DNA of 7,974 nucleotides from an uncultured Planctomycetaceae bacterium (GTDB lineage: Bacteria; Planctomycetota; Planctomycetia; Planctomycetales; Planctomycetaceae): assembly GCA_903921605.1 (NCBI GenBank), contig CAIXQV010000059.1, positions 1 to 7,974 of the forward strand. The letters run 5' to 3'. The notes below the pieces were generated by a model. The model had not been told where the DNA came from and searched no databases. It saw nothing but the letters and a program-made list of their open reading frames with translations. Shown here piece by piece: positions 5,931 to 7,974 of this stretch. Both the position numbers and the translations under genes were made by a program. How positions within the stretch are numbered: position 1 is the first letter of the stretch; every line of letters begins with the position of its first letter.

Positions 5931-6467
5931 ATTTCGAGTGTCTTCTCTGCTGTTCTCTTTTTTTTAGCTATTGGCCAGAATTAACGGCATGCATTGTCGC
6001 CTTATGCAATGCGAAACGACGCGGCAGTACGTTGGCTCAAGAATGTCTGATTTCCTAAGCGAACTCCGACGTATTCGTTCGGAGTGCAATGAGTAAAGAG
6101 ACCGGGTCACGACGATTTCTGAGGGCATAGAATAGAAGTTAATCTGTAGCCACGTGTGACAACTTATGGCTTGCGGCTACCCGTATGGAATTGCGGCGCT
6201 GCTTGAGCATGATGGCGAATGCCTTAGCCGGTCTACCCAATGCTGCAGAAAATAACTTGCGATGCTCAGCAGTAGATTACGAGGAACGACAAGAGTCGCC
6301 ACGCGAACGTTGAACAGAGGTTTTCTTGAATCTGGCTTTCCTTGATATTCCCGATCGGCAATTTATGCCGGAATCATTCGGAAACGGCCGCTTTTCTAAA
6401 CGTAGTTGTGCTTCACATCTCCCGGGAAGTTTTATATTTCGGCAATAACTGCCGCTTGAGGAGAATA

Positions 6468-6527
6468 ATGAAACGAAGTGCCGAAAATGGCGCAATACGG
6501 ATTTTACATTCCGTTGAGAAAATTTAG
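6468..6527 (+). CDS. Possible 19-aa small ORF with strong ribosome site
   Basis: GAGGAG (6458-6463) precedes ATG 6468, which opens a 19-residue frame, MKRSAENGAIRILHSVEKI, stopping at TAG 6525-6527. The CGGCA/TGCCG hairpin (6440-6454) ends four bases before the Shine-Dalgarno sequence. It might be a leader peptide for the 262-aa gene that starts 107 bases later. The ribosome site is the only evidence; spacing is short (4 bases) and chance occurrence is easy. Confidence 0.2.
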   Translation: MKRSAENGAIRILHSVEKI

Positions 6528-6633
6528 CATTGCTTGATGCTTGTAGACGCGTAATGTTCAAGCTCTTCCACTCCACTTATGCGGAGCCGCGGTTGGCTTT
6601 GCTCGAGAATGATGATGTGAAAAGGATTTCGCT

Positions 6634-7422
6634 ATGAAAGCTTTTGTTTCGACTAATGATGATTTCGGGGTTGGCGTAGATATGTCACCGGAGCCACGTC
6701 GCTCGTCGACTCCAGGTAATCTCGATTGGCTTCCGCGCACTGATGACGATGACGACGATGAATCGCCGGAGGCCAAGGCGGCCAGTCGAGAATTCAAGCG
6801 TCGCGTACGGATGCGAGAGGCCGAACAGGCTTCATCTCAGCGTCCGCGTAATCCTGGTCCTGCGGCCGGTCTCGCCTCGAAAAACACCCCGGAAGTTGGT
6901 CATCGGCGTAATCGTGAATGCGATCTTGCTGGCGCTGCCCGGGCCGGATTCGCCGCTGCTAGTGCTAGTGCCGCTACTGGTGCCAATGCCGCTACTGGTG
7001 CCAATGCTGCTGCTGGTGCCAATGCTGCTGCTAGTGCCAATGCTGCTGCTAGTGCTGCTGACGGAGCCGCAGGTCCGGCGGAGAGGGTGTATAAAGTTTC
7101 CTTAAGGAATCACCGGTGGGTGTTTTTACTCAAGAAGATTTGTCTCGGGGATAACATGCGTATGTCTGAGCTGTTTGACGAGGCCGAAAAATCTCATCAT
7201 CGCTTGTTAAGCGAGGCTGGTGGCTCTAAGGCCGTGGAGTTACTTGCAGAAGAGGTCGTTCTGTGTCAACTCGAGCGATTCTTGTTCAGCATGCAGGAAC
7301 AAACCGACTCTGACTCGTCTGATGGACGTATCACCGCGAGAATGCGATCAACAGATTCGGCGCATAAACGACTACTCGCGGCCTTAAAAGCGTACGCCAC
7401 TGAAGTAGCGTCGCAATCCTGA
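6634..7422 (+). CDS. Hypothetical protein with Ala-rich repeat linker and helical C-terminal domain, 262 aa
   Basis: The protein has three parts. Residues 1-105 are polar and disordered, with an Asp run (37-42) and basic clusters (54-61 and 91-94). Residues 107-142 are a hexapeptide repeat (AAASAS, AATGAN, AATGAN, AAAGAN, AAASAN, AAASAA), a likely flexible linker. Residues 151-262 form a helical domain: YKVSLRNHRWVFLLKKICLG, NMRMSELFDEAEKSHHRLLSEAGG, a hydrophobic helix (AVELLAEEVVLCQLERFLFSM, about 200-220) and a final helix HKRLLAALKAYATEV (244-258). No family is recognised and no catalytic motif is visible; the basic patches could bind nucleic acid, but that is a guess. AAAGGA (6621-6626) lies seven bases before the ATG. 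The gene stands alone, 765 bases from its left neighbour and convergent with the minus-strand gene on its right. Confidence 0.75.
   Translation: MKAFVSTNDDFGVGVDMSPEPRRSSTPGNLDWLPRTDDDDDDESPEAKAASREFKRRVRMREAEQASSQRPRNPGPAAGLASKNTPEVGHRRNRECDLAGAARAGFAAASASAATGANAATGANAAAGANAAASANAAASAADGAAGPAERVYKVSLRNHRWVFLLKKICLGDNMRMSELFDEAEKSHHRLLSEAGGSKAVELLAEEVVLCQLERFLFSMQEQTDSDSSDGRITARMRSTDSAHKRLLAALKAYATEVASQS
6952..7059 (+). repeat. Tandem 18-bp repeat, about six units, in frame
   Basis: Six consecutive 18-base units run from 6952 to 7059, with core GCNGCTRCTRGTGCCAAT. Units 2 and 3 are identical (GCC GCT ACT GGT GCC AAT); units 4 and 5 change to GCT GCT GCT with GGT then AGT; the first and last are degenerate. 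Each unit encodes six residues, so gain or loss of units would keep the reading frame. It is a minisatellite likely to vary between strains by slippage. Confidence 0.9.
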
Positions 7423-7476
7423 ATCGTGCCGGATGGTCAAGTCCTCGTGAAGGATGCTCATGCTATTGCGGACCGA

Positions 7477-7632
7477 ACCACACAGAAACGTAGATTGTTT
7501 TGAACGAGGAGTTCGGGAAGGATCGCAGAGGAGAACGAAATTTGTTTGCTCTTCACTGCGATCCTCTACGTTCAAGTCATTGGGATTCTTTCTTCGCGAT
7601 TCCGCTCTGTGTACTCCGTGACCTCTGTGGTG
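7477..7632. repeat. Dispersed intergenic repeat with nested palindromes
   Basis: The segment 7603-7632, read on the minus strand, gives ACCACAGAGGTCACGGAG and then TACACAGAG, the 'cacagaggacacagag' type of intergenic repeat found many times in planctomycete and several other bacterial genomes. At the left end ACCACACAGAAACG (from 7477) is a partial inverted copy. Between them AGGATCGCAG (7519-7528) pairs perfectly with CTGCGATCCT (7556-7565), with further pairing inside (GGAGA with TCTTC, CGAA with TTTG), and AACGTAGA (7487-7494) pairs with TCTACGTT (7565-7572). The element fills the space between two convergent genes and could terminate both. It has no transposase, so it would be a non-autonomous repeat. 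Confidence 0.6.
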
Positions 7633-7649
7633 AATCCTGCTTTCATGGA

Positions 7650-7973
7650 TCAACGAATCAGAGAGGACTTCGTTTTGCTGCGGGAAGCTCGATAGCCGTA
7701 TTCGATGGCGAACCAGTCCGCGTATTGTTCACGCTTTTTGAAGCTGGTGTTACGATCATCGTTGATATGGCCTATCTCATGGATCAGTACGTTGTTGAGA
7801 TAGAAATCCCGGATCGTGTTTTCTGTCCAAATCAAACGCCAAAGATTGCCGTCCTGAACCCAGCGGCCGCCGTACATTTCGCTTTCGATTCGCTGAGCAG
7901 GTCGTGGGGCTCGGACGTAAAGTTCTTCCAGAGATGCTTCGATCGGATACAGGTAAACTGCGCTGCCCCATTG
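7650..7973 (-). CDS. Zinc-metallopeptidase-like protein, HEIGH motif, 3' part only (107 aa visible)
   Basis: The frame is open from the right window edge to TGA at 7650-7652, so the N-terminus is missing. The visible part starts near QWGSAVYLYPIEASLEELYVR and contains, at visible residues 62-72, V-L-I-HEIGH-INDD. HEIGH (65-69) is a zincin-type zinc-binding motif with the catalytic Glu. REQYADWFAIEYG (81-93) follows about 12 residues later and resembles the 'E..AD.FA' segment that supplies the third zinc ligand in gluzincin-like and ImmA/IrrE-like peptidases (E82 candidate). The internal ATG at 7877 could be taken as the start, but the reading frame and sensible protein sequence continue upstream of it. 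The substrate is unknown. It is convergent with the 262-aa gene. Confidence 0.75.
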   Translation of the reverse strand, partial: QWGSAVYLYPIEASLEELYVRAPRPAQRIESEMYGGRWVQDGNLWRLIWTENTIRDFYLNNVLIHEIGHINDDRNTSFKKREQYADWFAIEYGYRASRSKTKSSLIR

Positions 7974-7974
7974 A

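Larger units (their letters stand above)
5869..6633. other. 765-base gene-poor region, AT-richer, with several hairpins
   Basis: No convincing protein gene crosses this stretch. It holds a 60-nt hairpin (5871-5930), an 8-T run (5958-5965) after a pyrimidine tract, and smaller stems: GCATTG/CAATGC (5991-5996, 6007-6012), ACTCCGA/TCGGAGT (6063-6069, 6079-6085), GTAGCC/GGCTAC (6146-6151, 6175-6180), CGGCA/TGCCG twice (6356-6370 and 6440-6454). Base composition is clearly richer in A and T than in the gene block to the left. A weak promoter-like pair before the 262-aa gene is TTGCTT at about 6530 and TAATGT 16 bases later; it is too poor to call. Confidence 0.6.

Noticed and set aside
5958..5965. 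T8 run as an intrinsic terminator
   Set aside because: No stem lies immediately before it; the nearest hairpin ends 28 bases upstream.
6342..6467. N-terminal part of a 61-aa plus frame
   Set aside because: No ribosome site and no protein-like composition; only the short frame from ATG 6468 has a Shine-Dalgarno sequence.
6952..7059. CRISPR array
   Set aside because: The 18-base units are contiguous, lack unique spacers and lie inside a coding frame.
6743..7105. 120-aa plus-strand frame with an LLVPM repeat
   Set aside because: It is the second-frame reading of the 18-bp repeat inside the 262-aa gene, with no ribosome site; the repeat creates the pattern.
7384..7653. 89-aa minus-strand frame starting MIHESRIHHRGHGVHRAE
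   Set aside because: It is a translation of the dispersed 'cacagagg' repeat and overlaps the 3' end of the 262-aa gene; such HRGHG-type frames are well-known false genes.

Overview
The window looks like a piece of a Planctomycetota genome (Rhodopirellula/Gimesia/Fuerstiella-like). This is inferred from the gene families, the moderately GC-rich coding sequence, the many lineage-specific hypothetical proteins, the spaced-out small genes and a dispersed 'CACAGAGG...CACAGAG' intergenic repeat. No rRNA, tRNA, CRISPR array, transposase or integrase is visible.

Region 1 (1-4307) is a compact plus-strand gene block. In order it holds a 68-aa single-pass membrane protein, an overlapping lipoprotein that also has a transmembrane segment and a coiled coil, a DUF1257 (Ycf35-like) protein, a DUF2997 protein that starts on a TTG overlapping the previous stop, a Ycf46-like AAA+ ATPase with intact Walker A and B motifs, a 320-aa helical protein resembling DUF3150, and a ~79-aa small protein. 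DUF1257, DUF2997 and Ycf46-type ATPases recur together in cyanobacteria and planctomycetes, so this is probably one functional module: an ATPase, its small partners, and a possible membrane tether. A strong terminator-like hairpin sits between the ATPase and the 320-aa gene and may set different expression levels for the two halves.

Region 2 (4308-5531) holds a diverged DNA-polymerase-III beta-clamp (DnaN)-like protein. Domains 2 and 3 are recognisable from strand and helix patterns. The annotated frame stops just before the final beta strand of domain 3, and a +1-frame continuation (to 5531) supplies a plausible final strand. This suggests a frameshift, either programmed, mutational or a sequencing error.

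Region 3 (5532-6633) is gene-poor, with a possible 92-aa ORF, a 60-nt near-continuous hairpin and several smaller hairpins, and lower GC. Region 4 (6634-7422) is a 262-aa protein with an acidic N-terminus, an in-frame 18-bp tandem repeat encoding an Ala-rich linker, and a helical C-terminal domain. Region 5 (7423-7973) is a dispersed intergenic repeat with nested palindromes, followed by the 3' part of a minus-strand HEIGH zinc-metallopeptidase-like gene cut by the window edge.

Overall: an accessory block combining a Ycf46-type AAA+ module with a paralogous sliding-clamp-like protein. The functional link between them is inferred from position only.
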